DNA of 64,000 nt. It comes from Phylloscopus collybita. Lineage: Eukaryota > Chordata > Aves > Passeriformes > Phylloscopidae. Under the pieces are notes generated by a model. It did no database searches. It was not told the DNA's origin and worked only from the letters and a program-made list of their open reading frames with translations. Of this stretch, positions 23,801-36,052 are shown in pieces; position 1 is the stretch's first letter, and each line of letters starts with the position of its first letter. Made by a program: the position numbers and the translations under genes. Location: contig JAJNNQ010000040.1 in NCBI GenBank assembly GCA_027886175.1, positions 24,324,001 to 24,388,000 of the forward strand. Reading direction: 5' to 3'.

Positions 23801-26800
23801 AACTCTCTGAGCCACAAGTACAGGCTGTGTATTTAATATTATACACCAAGACACTCTAGATTGGGAGAAACCTCTAAATTTGCTATGACACCAGACCACT
23901 CATAACACAATTTAATGATGACAGTAGTGGTCACTCAGGGGATGAAGGGAATGTGTTTTTCAACCTCTTGGAAATTAGTCTCAAAACATGTGATGGAAAT
24001 TTTTATTGTCAGATGACTGTAGTATGTTGGTACCATACATGACAAAGACTGATTTTAATCCTTTTCTGTCACACTGAATCCTCTGCTATGGTTAACACAG
24101 CAGAAGAAATGCCAGGGGGCTGAAGAGTTACTGAGGAGTAAGCACCCACATGTGTAGAACCTTGGTTGTAGCTCTTCAGTATAGAAGCTGAGCTTCTTCC
24201 AGGGACCAAAATGAGGAGCCTTCCATTATCAGGTCCTACAGGATAGAGGTTCTGTGACTCACCAGAGTATAATGATGACATAAGGCAGTAATTTGAGCTC
24301 TTTGTGCATGGATTTACAACACGTTTGCAGGCCTTCATGTTCACAGATAGGAACAGTTTCCCTAGTTCTCCGAGTATGCTACCAGAGCTGTATCCTTTAA
24401 GCCTTCATTGCCCACCTGCATGGATAGATGGCTACCTAGCTTTGTGGATAAGCAAGACGGAAAAGAAAATCTGTGTGAAGGTACTCCATACTGAACAAGC
24501 AAAATAAGCACATTTTTATGATTTAGTAATTGGCTGAGCAGTCAGTTTTGCACGCATCTGAAACCTTCAGAAATGCTGAGCTATATGTCTAGCTCTCTAG
24601 ACCGTTTTATGCATTATGAAAACAGCAAAACACCCACCTGCTTGCAGCTGACTCCATGTCAGTGTGGGAAGTTCACTTCTGCTGTAGAATCAATAAAGGC
24701 TTCAAACACCTGACTCAGGGTTTTTGAGATACACTGAGGAGATTAAATAAGCAAAATACATTTTTACTCCTTTTTTCTAAACTGAGGAAATACTCTGCAG
24801 CTGCACTATCACCCGTCTACGGGGGCTGTAGTCACCCAGTGCAGGATTCTCCAGAGGAACATTAATTAATTTTATTTATTTCAAAAACCCTCAGGAAAAT
24901 ACATCCATATTCATAGAGCAGGAAATTCACTACTCAGAGGAAACTGACAGCAGGAGTTTTGGTGAGCATCAGACACACTGGTTTTCAGCACATGTCAGTG
25001 GTATGTAAACATCTGAACGCTCAGTTTTTGCAACTTCATGTTTGTGGCAACAGTGTTGAATTACCTGTACATATTTTATTCAACTAATTGTGCTCATAGG
25101 GAAAAACTGTCTCCTGAAGCTGTTTTCCATGCATGTGCCACTAATAAGCTGTGTCTGAAAGTGCATTATTAGGTTTTAAACCATGCAGTCATTCTAAGAA
25201 ATGCTCTAAAATTGTGCTGGTGCTAGTGATTAGGTCTTTAATGTTCAATTACATCACAGCCTTGGCTGAAGTAACTGGACAGTGCTGTGGTTGAAGTCTT
25301 GACTCAGCCATGTGAGGTTAATTGTGTAGGACTATAAAAGTAGTGAGTCTTAAAAAGAAGTATTGTAGTTTAAATGCATAGCTGCTTTTCCCCCCCCGCC
25401 CCCCAAGTGGCAGTTCAATAAGGTTGACTGCAGTAAACCCTTTTTCCTCTTTATTGGAACAGAAGAAATTCAAGAGACCCAGGCACTGTATCAGTTGAGT
25501 GTCAGGCTACCTGGATCCTCCCTGAAAAGCACTTGACCACAGAAAGCAAACATGAGCTGACAGAGCCAAATTTAACAATTTATGGAACTCACTGCACAGA
25601 AGCAGGCAATGCACTGTCACATGCATGCTTGCTGTCCCCCTTGGGAGCTCAGCATCCCCTGCCACCTGTGTGGGCTGGGAGGGACCCTGCCTAGAAGAGC
25701 TCTTTGTAGAGACCTGTTTCTGTGAGATTTGTTACAGCATATGTAAAGAAGGCATTTAGATTATATGCATGGTTGGAGTACAGAGAGCTATTCCCTTAGG
25801 AGTCTTGATTTGTCTGTGTTTATAAAGAATCTGGAAATCATCAGAGAAAAAATATAAGAAACAGTGGAAAATAATTCTTGTAAGCATCAGTGGAAGAAGG
25901 GGAGTCACGTTACCCTGGTTTCTGTCAGTTGACATCAGAATATTCTGATTATTCACACTTAGTTCTGTGTTGTATTGTAAAACATAACACTTGGAATGTT
26001 TAATCTTTTTTTCCCCCTGAGTGTACACCTAGACCCATTTCAACAGACTTAAATTCAATGTGTAATTTTCTGTCTCTGAAAGGAAATCTTGCTGTATTTT
26101 TTAACACATTAACTTCACTATGTCACATCAAACACTAACTTCCCAGTTATGTCTAAGAAAGTCTTCAAAGGGCAGAGAGGTGTCAGATTTATCAATGCAG
26201 GAGGCACTTGATTCAAAGACCCTTTTTAAAAACGAAATTATATTAAAAGTATAGAATAAATCATCACCTAGTGAACCAGCTATCTCATTCCGGGGGAGGC
26301 TAAATAAGATGTTGGTAGGTAGTGATAAATTGGAACTTGATTTTGTGCCTGCATTACCTACAGAGAAAACATCCGAACTTCTGAATTCTATTGCACTCAT
26401 TCACTAATCCTGGCTCCCTGCTTACCTGCAGTGAGAAATATAAGCCTTGGGGGACAGGATCTGATCACAGTTTAAGTGCATTTCTATATATTCACAGCCT
26501 CTAGGAAAGGCAGAAGTAATATAGTTAGCCCAAAATGTGCTGGAAGTGCTTCTGCAATAACATAATCATTAAGTGTAATTTAATTCTACTTCCAATCTGT
26601 TTTTCTTTGCCATGCAATTCAGATGAAGTTTCCTTAGGAAACAAACAAACAAACACCACAAAAACCCCAAACAAACAAACAAACAAAACCTCCCAAACAA
26701 CCACAACAAAAAAACCCCACCACATGGCTTCCCTGACATACCAATTAAAATGGGACAGCATTATAGACACCTTCTTCCTTTCAGGACTGACCAAAATCTG

Positions 26801-27519
26801 GTCTTTTCTCTTGAGCCACAGAACATATTTTTGCTCCCCTCCTATCCCCCAAAATTAGGACAATGCTTGGAAAAAAACAAAGAAAAAAAGAAAAATAATA
26901 AAGGCACATTATTGCTTGAAATCAAGTGTGTTCTAGAGAACTCTACAGAATGTATGTCTTTGACATACACTACTGAAGTTCACAGGTTTAACAAGAAAGC
27001 AAACTCAAAACCAGCAGGAAGCAAAGAAACTATGAAGGAAAGAGGGGCCTTCCTTCACTTCTGTTTCTGAAGTACAAAGAGCTAAAATTGTTTATGATTG
27101 AAAACAGGAGAAAATACTTGCTTTTTTCCTAGATGCAGTTAAAATTATCAAAATTATCAAATTGTAAATAAATCAGTATTACTGCTAAACCACTGAATTA
27201 TATAGAATATAATATGTTCTATATATTAGAATATATTATATTGTAACAGTCTAGACAGTCTGTATGACAAATACTTCTCCAGAACAGCTGTGTTGCTGGT
27301 GATGCGACATGAATTGGACCAGCCGTGGTGGCAATTGAAATGGGGATGGGAAAGATCGAGTAAGCTCAGAAAATAACTCTAATGAATAGCCTGAGCCAAC
27401 AAAAGAACATAAGCCAAACACAGTATGGGGCAACCTCGAAAGACCCAACAATGGGGCAGACATAACAATATATAGACTTTAGCCTGGATGGCAAACCAAT
27501 GAACATTAACATTACTATA
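20844..27519. other. non-coding unique sequence
   Basis: Nearly 6.7 kb with no supported gene and no recognisable CR1 copy. Two stretches (about 20930-21370 and 24990-25340) are AT-rich, non-repetitive and look like candidate conserved elements. A run of C with one G lies at about 25391-25405. An A/C tract is at 26638-26723, and an imperfect AT-rich inverted repeat at about 27201-27242. Sequence at about 27270-27519, left of the LTR, is unlike the rest and could be an older, unidentified repeat. Confidence 0.55.
26638..26723. repeat. (AAAC)n-rich low-complexity tract
   Basis: An A/C-only tract built on AAAC units with CCCC and CCC interruptions. It is of the same general type as the tracts at 16744 and 60621, and is responsible for the apparent T/N/K-rich frame on the plus strand. 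Confidence 0.9.
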
Positions 27520-27524
27520 TATGT
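27520..27524. repeat. target-site duplication, left copy (TATGT)
   Basis: The five bases TATGT directly before the LTR terminus match the five bases after its other end (28261-28265). A 5-bp duplication is the size expected for ERVL-class integration. Confidence 0.85.
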
Positions 27525-28260
27525 TGTCTTGTTTTGGAAAGACAGGTATCTGCCAGGGAAAGCTGGACTTTCCCTTGGAACAGAGAATGTAAACCCCTCA
27601 CCCCCTCCTATAAAATTGTTATAATTTTGCAATTAGGGGTTTTCAGGCAAAGATTTGGGAATAGGAATATTAGTTCTTTACTAGGAATATTAACAATACA
27701 AATGTAGTAGTGTTTAAAAAAATACAAGCAAGCAAACAAACAAACAATGCTAGAAGCCCTGACAGAGTCAGAGCTACAACCTGACACCCTGTTGGTCAGG
27801 GTGTTGGAAACAGTCCACAGTAAGTCCTCCTGGAATGGAAGATGTGGTTCTGTTGGACCAGAGATGATCCTGAGAGAAAAGGGTTCAGTGATGGTGAGAA
27901 GGGTCCAGTCTTCCTCCCGGAATCCGGTGGAACCAGATGCCTTGTGTTTCTATGTCTCAGTTTTTTATCCAGGTAGGAATGGTTGGCTCCCCCCACTGGC
28001 TGGAGCATCTCACAATGGGATGATGGAATGTTGTGTCCTTGGTGAGCCTTAATGGCCCATTAGCAGAAGATATCCCTCCTGGAGGGAGGACAGGTGATGA
28101 AAGAGACAAGAAACACTGCCCCACCTGGTTTGAACCGTTGGCCCATTATCAGAAGGCATCTGCTTCCCTCCCCCAGAGTTACAAAAGATAAAGAAAAACA
28201 TCTCAACTGCTTTCAGCAAATGAAATAGAATACACATTTTTGGTTCCATAACCCAAGACA
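27525..28260 (-). mobile_element. solo LTR of an ERVL-class endogenous retrovirus
   Basis: A 736-bp solo long terminal repeat. Its ends are inverted repeats: on the minus strand it begins TGTCTTGGGTTATGG and ends CCAAAACAAGACA, so it has the canonical TG...CA termini with 7 matching bases. A perfect TATGT target-site duplication flanks it. On the minus strand a GGATAAAAAA box (27961-27970) is a plausible TATA element, which together with recalled similarity to passerine LTRs sets the orientation. It contains an imperfect 86-bp-period duplication (GGCCCATTA-CAGAAG at 28054 and 28140) and a perfect 8-bp stem, 5-base loop hairpin (27784-27804). No gag, pol or env sequence is adjacent, so the internal region was lost by LTR-LTR recombination. 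Open frames inside it are fortuitous. Confidence 0.9.
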
Positions 28261-28265
28261 TATGT
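28261..28265. repeat. target-site duplication, right copy (TATGT)
   Basis: Second copy of the five-base duplication that flanks the solo LTR, identical to 27520-27524. Confidence 0.85.
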
Positions 28266-30424
28266 AAAATGTTGTTAACCAGTCATATGTAAGAAATCAG
28301 AACACACTTGTAAGGTGCAACATCATTAACATAACCGTTCCCATAATCCTGTTCTACTCTCCATGATCTGACCAGATATTCCCCTTCCTAGCATTTAATT
28401 TCCTGCTGTCTTAGATTAATGCTCACTTTGTTATTGACCAGGGCCAACCTGCTCCCAGTCCCCCGCCGCCCAATTCCCACATGACTATATCACACTATTA
28501 CCAGTAATGGAAGGACGTCTTTGTAGGGAGCCTAAAATTATAACTTTTCCATGTAATCTTGCACAAACTTTTTGTACTCCAAGTAAAAAACTTAATTCTT
28601 CAGGATTTATCAATGAATTCAGAGAGAAAAGCAGACTGGCATTAAAAATAATAATTTTTAAAAAGTGCTGTACACAGAAGGAGACCAAATCAGAAAAGAA
28701 AATATCACATTTAATTTGACTGTAGAATTTTGACAGGAAGTTCCTGAGAACTGCCAAGAATATAATTCAATTCAACCAGAAAGCAACAATTTTTTTGCTT
28801 TGCTAGCAAAATACTTGTGAATGGTGTGAATGGTTTAGCTGAAAGGACACATTCACACAGAAAATTTTAAGGTTGTAGGAATTATAGTTTCTGCCCCCTC
28901 TAAAACTCAAAGAAATGACAATGCTTGGGCTTTGGTCCAAAAGTGTATCAGGTACCATTGTAACAATATTATGGTATGGATGGCTGAATTACAGCCTTTA
29001 GGAGTCTTCCTTTTTTGATTACTGGTATAGATACAGCCAAAATGTCCAAGGGTTGTTCACATCTAAGGTCAATGTTCTGCGAAGGCAGGCTACAGTTATT
29101 ACAAGGCTGACTTGTTCTGCTAGCATGTTACAGGGAAATAATCCATTTGAGTTAACACATTTCTGTTTCTCTTTGTAGACAGTCTCAGTAAACTACTAAT
29201 GCCATATAATCCCACTCATGGCAAAAAACTTTGACTTTCTCAAAATTAAAGACTTACTCCCTTTCAGAGATACATATGTAGTTCTGAAAAGTCATGATTT
29301 TTTTCCAATCCTCTTTAAGATAGTGAGATGAGATTTGCTCTGGCTGATTTTTTCAGAGTAACAGGTTCTGACATTCTAATATCCTAAAACTGTAAAATAT
29401 TACATGTTAATATTCATTTGAGTCTTGCTGAATTTAACCTTATTTATTTCAGCCAGGTACTGTTTGAATCACTCTTCCTAATACAGTATATATAATCTTC
29501 AAAAATTTGGTCTTTATTCCTGCTAAGTAACTGACTTTTTGCTGTGTGCTTATGTAAAAGCCCCTCATTGTGTCTCTATAAAAGAATGATTTTGTTGCTT
29601 CTCTCCAAAATTGAAATGCCTCCAACTTAAGTATTTTTGGTGTTTTCCTAATTAGTATTGTTCTTTAGGGGGCGACTGGAGTTAAATATGTGAAACAAAG
29701 ATTACTTTTCATGGGTAATGAAAAAATATTTCTGGGAAACGAATCAATTTCTCCTTGGCTGCAATTCTACTATACTATTGGACATCTTTCCTGGATTACC
29801 AAAGACGCCAAACATTTACATTCTTCTGATTTTGAAATTTTCATAGTGTCTTAAAGTATTCAGCAAAGGTGTTTTTCTAATTCTGTCACAATTTTATTAG
29901 ACAAAAAAGTGTGACTTCTTATCACACTAAGATCAGTAATGTAAAGTTTCCACATGTTCCTTGGAAGATGTTAATTTAGATTAAGGCAAGGTATAAATAG
30001 GCATCATATATACTCTGATTACACAATTGTGGTTTGGATCATTTTTTTCGTAACTAGGTTTATTTTTTCCTCCATTCTATTACACAAATCTGCTTTAAAA
30101 TAAAAACACAGCCATCTGTAAAAGACAAAAAAGAGGTAAGCACACCCTCTCAAAATACCTTTTTTTCTTTCTTCTGTGTGTTGGAGGGGTTTAGTGACAG
30201 ATGCCTTTTATATTCCTGACTATACCACAAGAAAGAATAGAAAATTAATTCTACAGTGCTTGAAGTTGAGACCTTCACATCTCATCTGACCTCTAACAGG
30301 CTATTTCTATCTAAGATTGCAACTCAGTCCTCCTTACCCACAGTACCCAGTGAGCTCTAGTGCACAGCAGTCAGAAAGAACGCTGATGGTCAATGGGAAG
30401 GTCCAGCCATCCCATCATGTCAAT
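28266..30424. other. non-coding unique sequence
   Basis: No supported gene. The first 230 bases after the LTR may belong, with the sequence left of the LTR, to an older element into which the LTR inserted, but I could not identify it. The rest is AT-rich and unique. Open frames do not exceed 90 codons and overlap on both strands. Confidence 0.55.
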
Positions 30425-30705
30425 GAATCACAGAATTATAGAATGTGTTGGGTTGGAAGGGACCCTCAAGGATCATCAAGTCCAACCCCCAGCCCTGCAC
30501 AGCACCTCCCCAAGAGTCACACCATGTGCCTGAAAGGATTGTCTAAACACTTCTTGAGCTTCTGTCAGACCTAGTGCTGTGACCACTTCCCTGGGGAGCC
30601 TGTTCCAGTGTCCAATCACCCTCTGGGTGAACAATCTTTTCCTAATATCCAACCTAAACCTCCCCTTACACAACTTCAGACCATTCCCTCAGGTTTTATC
30701 TCTAG
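30425..30705 (-). mobile_element. CR1 LINE fragment: end of ORF2 plus 3' UTR
   Basis: Minus-strand CR1 copy. The ORF2 C-terminus is readable as [30 protein letters not shown], with a shortened final segment to [10 protein letters not shown]. The 3' UTR follows with a plus-strand GGTTGGAAGGGACC block and a GAATCACAGAATTATAGAAT terminus. It is better preserved than the other copies here but lacks everything upstream. Its sequence between ORF2 and tail differs from the copy at 8381, so it is probably a different CR1 subfamily. Confidence 0.94.
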
Positions 30706-33700
30706 ACTCAACTCAGTTGTACAATTAGACAAAAAACTGCTGTGAAGGACAGGGAGAACAAACAGCAAAAATAGCTGGTGCCATTCCCCCTGATTACAAC
30801 TCCCCCACCCTTTCTAAGTTTCTCAGGGTGTTCTGAAGAAGTAACCAAGGGTAGATGGCAACCCATATGCAATAAAGCTGGGAGTGAAATGACAGAAGAG
30901 ATATCAGATATGTAAACAGGGTGTTTATTTTTCTTGAGATGTAAATACCATTTATAAAACTTGCCCAAAAGTTCAAAATCAAGCAAAGGACAGTAATGAA
31001 CATCTTCAACACTGAACCAGTAAATTAAATATGACATTAATGGGAACCATTTAATGTATTTCAGATCTGCTTTGATGGCCATTTTAATTAGATTGTTGAT
31101 CTGCTGCTGACAGCATCAGAAAACCAAGGCTTGAAATACAGAACCTCGTCAGATGTTGCTGGATCTCAATTTCCATGTATAATTAATGAGATAAGTCTCT
31201 CTCTTGACACGGCTTGTAGGAGGGTAATTTGATTCACATGTCAGGCACATGGGTATTCACTGGCAGCTCTCCAGACTGTGACCTGAGCCCAGTGGTGGGC
31301 TGCTGCAACTGCTGTGACAGTCCTTCCCTGATTACAGGGCTAATAGGTAACTGGTCTGATTCAAAAGTCTTGCTTATCACTGCATGTATAGATAAGAAGG
31401 TTAGATGAATTCTAATGGCAAGAAGGGTAAAGGTTACAAATACCTCTCATAAACAATCAGAATTCCAGCAGAACTAAAACCTTATATGAGAAATAGAATC
31501 CTACCTCTTTGGATTTCATATGTAGGATGCCCTCCTCCCTCTATCTTTCTAGAGACCTAAGGATGCTAAAGGTCAGATTCACTTGAACTCAAAAGAAAAA
31601 GAGGAAGGAGAGCAATCTTCCCATGATTGTATTGGATGGATACTTCTGAATTACTTTGAAATGGTAAGAAAAACCTTAAAAGCCTTAATAGCTCAAAAGA
31701 GAAAGCACATCATAACCTCATCATTTCAAGTACATGGCTAGTCACTAACCCTTTAGAAATGCACACATGTTATTTCAATTTATAATATAACATTTGACTG
31801 TCAGAAATTTTTAAAGTCAGTCTGTCTGCAAAAGTTGAGGCATTGAGTAGATAGAATTTTTGTCACTGTCCTCTGTTACTTAGAAAATTCTGGCAGTCCA
31901 ATGGCTTTTACTGTAAAGCTCCACTGCTGCAACAGGCATGATTTAAGGAACTCTATCTTCCTTTGCTAGGAGAGCAAAGATCAGCTCAGTAATAAATAAG
32001 AATGAGACTGAAAACAAAGTGAGTAATTTCAAATGGTCATTTATACCTTCAGTGCTGTACCTTGTACTTGTCATCCAGTCTCAGTAAACATTCAGTAGGA
32101 ATTATGAGCAAACACTTTTGGAGAATAAAGCTTACCATGTTATGGAGGTATTAAAAAATGTCCTAAAGCATTTAATGAATGCTATTTCATTAAAAAGATC
32201 AATGAAAATATGGCACAATCCATTTATTCAAATGAGAATCAAGTTCATAGCAAATCCATTATAAATATTATGCAATCCAGACTTCCCTTCATTATTGTCT
32301 TATGGAACATACTGGATGAAATGTTCAAAATCAGTAGCAGCATTGAGAAGTTCATCTGGAAATCTCCATTAGAGCTCTCTCATAAAACAGAAACAAAGGC
32401 TTATGAAACTGGAAAGCTGAAAATGAGACACAATGCAAAAAAAGTTGTTGACTTGTTTTTTAAATACAATTCTTAAGTTGTGAAACTTCCTCATCATCAT
32501 ATACAAAGAACTAGTTAGGACTCAGGTAAGTGACTTGGGCTTTTGTAGTTAGCTTAGGTCTTTAAGTTCCATGACATAAATCAGAATATCGTGCCATGTG
32601 TAAGAAAAGGGGAAAAGCAGAATATAAAATCAAATGTGGTCTGTACAATTTAAAATTCTGAGTGACTCCATTGCTCCTTGCTCTTCAGTAAGGTCCAGTG
32701 CTTGTAATAATCTCTTCCTTCTGGAAACCTGAATTCAGCTGGAATTGCTTCATGCCCGGAGTGCAGTCCTGAAGCAAATGTTCCCGTCATCCCCAGAACT
32801 CCTCTCCACACCTCTTTCTGTGGCTCTACTGACATCAAGACCCTTTCTGTTTTTATGGAGTGCACCTGACAGCATTTGGCTGTGGCTATTACCCCAAGTT
32901 CCACTATCATGAGAACAGACTTCAGATGACAGGAAAAGAGATGATGAGGGAGGGTCTTCAAAGCAGATGACCATGGGGTCCAGTGAGATGAAATGCTTGG
33001 CCATTGCAGGCAGCAGGTTTAAGACATCCATAATAAATTGAGAAAAATATCAATCTTTTGGAGGTGTACTAGGCAGGAGCTCCAGCCTTTTCAGATCCCA
33101 CATCAAAAATCCTGTGTACAAAAGTCAAAACTCTCCTCTTGTGAGCAACTTGTCAGTTGCTCAACCACAAGTCTGGCTATTTAGTCTATTCACGACTTTC
33201 ATCTACTCTTCTTTCTTCCCTTTCCCTATTCATTGCCTACATTCTTACTCATTTGCACATCCCTCTGCCAAAAGACTTCCTCTTTCTGATTTTCTTGCCC
33301 CTTTTCCACTCACTGTGCTTCTGCAGAGGATGCAGTGATGAAGGAAATATGCGATATACACAGGTCATTGCAATGTGACCCTCAGAAAGAAAGGGAAGGA
33401 AGTAATTGTCCCTTTCAGGAAATGAGCAGTAATTATGATGCTGAGTGAAAATGAAGTAAGGGCTTGAATTGACTTGTAATCTTTAAGATTAAAGACTGTG
33501 CACAGCATTTGATGTTTTCTTGAGATAAAATCCTAGGTCCCCCATTTATATGTTCTTGCTTTTTCTCTTAAAAATCTGTTCCATTTGAATTTTCCTGACT
33601 TCAGCAGTGTTGGATAATTAAAACACCTCCATGAAGTGTATTATTAACCCAACCAAATATCACCTGAACTACTGAAACAAGTAAGTCATGTGTGATCATC

Positions 33701-35919
33701 AGACTAGCAGCTGAAATCACTATTCAGTTAACAACTGTGTACATTATTCTATTGACGTAATTTATCTGAACAAAGATCCACATCTCAACCTGCATCTCAG
33801 CCTGCATGAGGGATGGCTGAAAGAGATGGTGCAGAGTAGGAGTATATTGTATAAATATTTACATTTTTGCAATAACTGAAATATTCTGTCAACCAGATTT
33901 TAAAAAGCAGGGGGAAATGAAAGCAGGGGCAGGCTGCCGCATATGAGGTCTTCTCAGTTTTGTAACTAGGCTGTCTAAACCAAAACCTCAATATTATCTA
34001 ATTTGCTTTGCTTGATTTAAATGACAGCCTTTGCCTGTAAAGGCACTATATCGGTGTTTCAGGAGATTTTGCACCTCTTGCAGCCTCTTTTTTGGGAAGG
34101 ATTTCCCTCCATAGTCTGGCTTGGGTGTATAACTTGAATTAACCTTAAAAACAACTGAAGGGACAGGTGGCAACAAGGCAAAGGATGGAGCAAGTTCACA
34201 CAATCAGTGCTGAGGAAAGTTAGACAGAATTAATCCCAGGAAGCGATTGATGGCCTGGGGAACTGACACAGGAGTGTTAATCCCAAAGAAAACAATTCAC
34301 GACCCTGTATGAGCATGTAATTATAAAATAGCGAAAAGTGCAGCTTCTGTATCTGGAGGAGAGTGGAGGCTGACAATGTGAACACCTGGAAGAGGTTTTT
34401 GCAGCCTGCAGATGTAAAATAAGGATTTCAGAGGAAGCAGGCTGTACAAGGGGGCAGTTACAATCTGCACAGTCCCCCAGCAGAAAGCCCAGCAGTCATC
34501 CCTGTCTGTGACACTCCCTGTCTGTGACATCTGTGCAGGCAGATACTTCAGGCAAGTATTCACCTGAAGATTCACCTGTATCAGAGGACTTCCACCTCTC
34601 AGATACCTGTCTTAACAGGTGCTGACGTGCTGCAAACCACTCCAGTAATGTTTCCTAGAGGGAAAAAAAGTAGAAACAACGTTAAGTGGCAATAATTTGT
34701 GGATTTGGCACTTTCAGTTTAGCTGGGTCTATTTTGGAGAATTTGCAATAAAAAAGGAGAAGTATCTATATTTGGCACCTAGCATAGTAGCTAACCATGT
34801 AACTACAAACTTCTGCCAGGATATGAATACCTGTTGATCAATATATACATATTCTATATATCTCAAGGCATGTTTTAGTAAGCTATTTTATTATACTGAC
34901 CTAATTAGAGGAATCTATTAAAGCCTTGAGCTAGGAAATGCCTATCTTCTGTCCATGGTGCAAACCTGTGAAAAATTCAAGAAAAACATAGACTTCCCAG
35001 TTAATTATGGTGAGTTACCAGCATCTCACATCTGGAAAATGCTCTTCAAGCTAAACTATTATATAACTATTTCCCATACAAATACTTATTTCTTCTGACC
35101 CAGTGTTGACATAATGATAAATTTGATGCCCATGATTGCAAGAAACAGAGAACTGTAAACACAGGTGTCAACTGTGTATGGCCCTGAATAAGCCCTTTTT
35201 TTGAGTAGCAGTATCATCATATGAAGTTTATAAATAAATAAATCTATTTTTAATGCATGTTCAGCAGATGGTCACCTTAAAAAAAGCTTGAAAAATGCCT
35301 GTTGTTGGCCACCCCACTGGCCTAGGTAGTGACTGGTTCATTATAGCTGATAATGCACTCACAGCATAAAATATCCTTCACCTGGATGAATTTCTTCTGC
35401 TTCTTCACCTCTCCTTTACATTGCACTCACAGTGGGATCCCATCCACAGTGAGGGCATCCTGGTTTGAAGTTTCTGTTTCCTCATACTGCTATCTTGTAT
35501 AAAACCAGTGAGAGAGAAGACAAATCACTATATTGGGTTGGTGGCAGCTCAGCACACAACCAGAAAACCCCAGCTTTGGCTAAGTGGGCAGCCCAGTGGT
35601 GCCCCAAGGGTCAAAGTCAGAGCATGCTTTCTTCACTGTTTGCATTTGCTTACAAAAACAAATGAATGGCAAAAATTGGGAAATGATTTTCTCTACTCAT
35701 GCATGCAGTTGGCAGTAGGCAGATGACAGTAAATGAAACAAATACATAGCTTATGATCTCTACTCCCTGCCTCAAGATAAGCCTTCCAGGTGGTTTTGGT
35801 TGATAGGGTGTATGTACACTGGTATGAGCTGTCCATTTTGATGACAAATTTCCTTTGAGCATCTCCGAGGAATCTACAGATATTGATTAAACTTCATAAT
35901 GCCCTAAAGTATCTCTGAT
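30706..35919. other. non-coding unique sequence, possible regulatory patch
   Basis: No supported gene; open frames of up to 124 codons (30708-31082, minus) have no family features. A non-repetitive patch at about 30960-31370 contains TTTTAATTAG (31083-31091) and ATAATTAATGAG (31179-31190), which are homeodomain-type words. A 16-bp tandem duplication lies at 34499-34530. The remainder is ordinary AT-rich DNA. Confidence 0.52.
34499..34530. repeat. 16-bp tandem duplication
   Basis: The unit TCCCTGTCTGTGACAC is followed at once by the same sequence with only the last base changed to T. Confidence 0.93.
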
Positions 35920-36052
35920 TTCTGTTCCTGTATAACAGATGAGTAGCCTGAAGGGCAGAGAGTTTTGCCCAAGGTCATAAAATGGGATATTGGCAGGATT
36001 AGAAACAGGTCTCAGGAATCATGGTATTGTCTTGCTTAAATACAGTGCCTTT
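35920..36052 (-). mobile_element. MIR SINE relic
   Basis: On the plus strand this reads like the reverse complement of MIR. ACAGATGAG is followed by a diverged AAACTGAGGCACAGAGAG equivalent (GGGCAGAGAG), then TTGCCCAAGGTCA, a GGCAGGATTAGAAACAGGTC block (the tRNA-like B-box side), and GCTTAAATACAGTGCC, which matches the far (5') end of MIR. The core and tRNA-derived head are both present. This is a very old, inactive amniote SINE, and survival of so much of it is fairly unusual in a bird genome. Confidence 0.8.

Noticed and set aside
27201..27242. AT-rich imperfect inverted repeat as a DNA-transposon end
   Set aside because: Stems contain a bulge and mismatch, are pure A/T plus isolated G, and no second end or target duplication was found.
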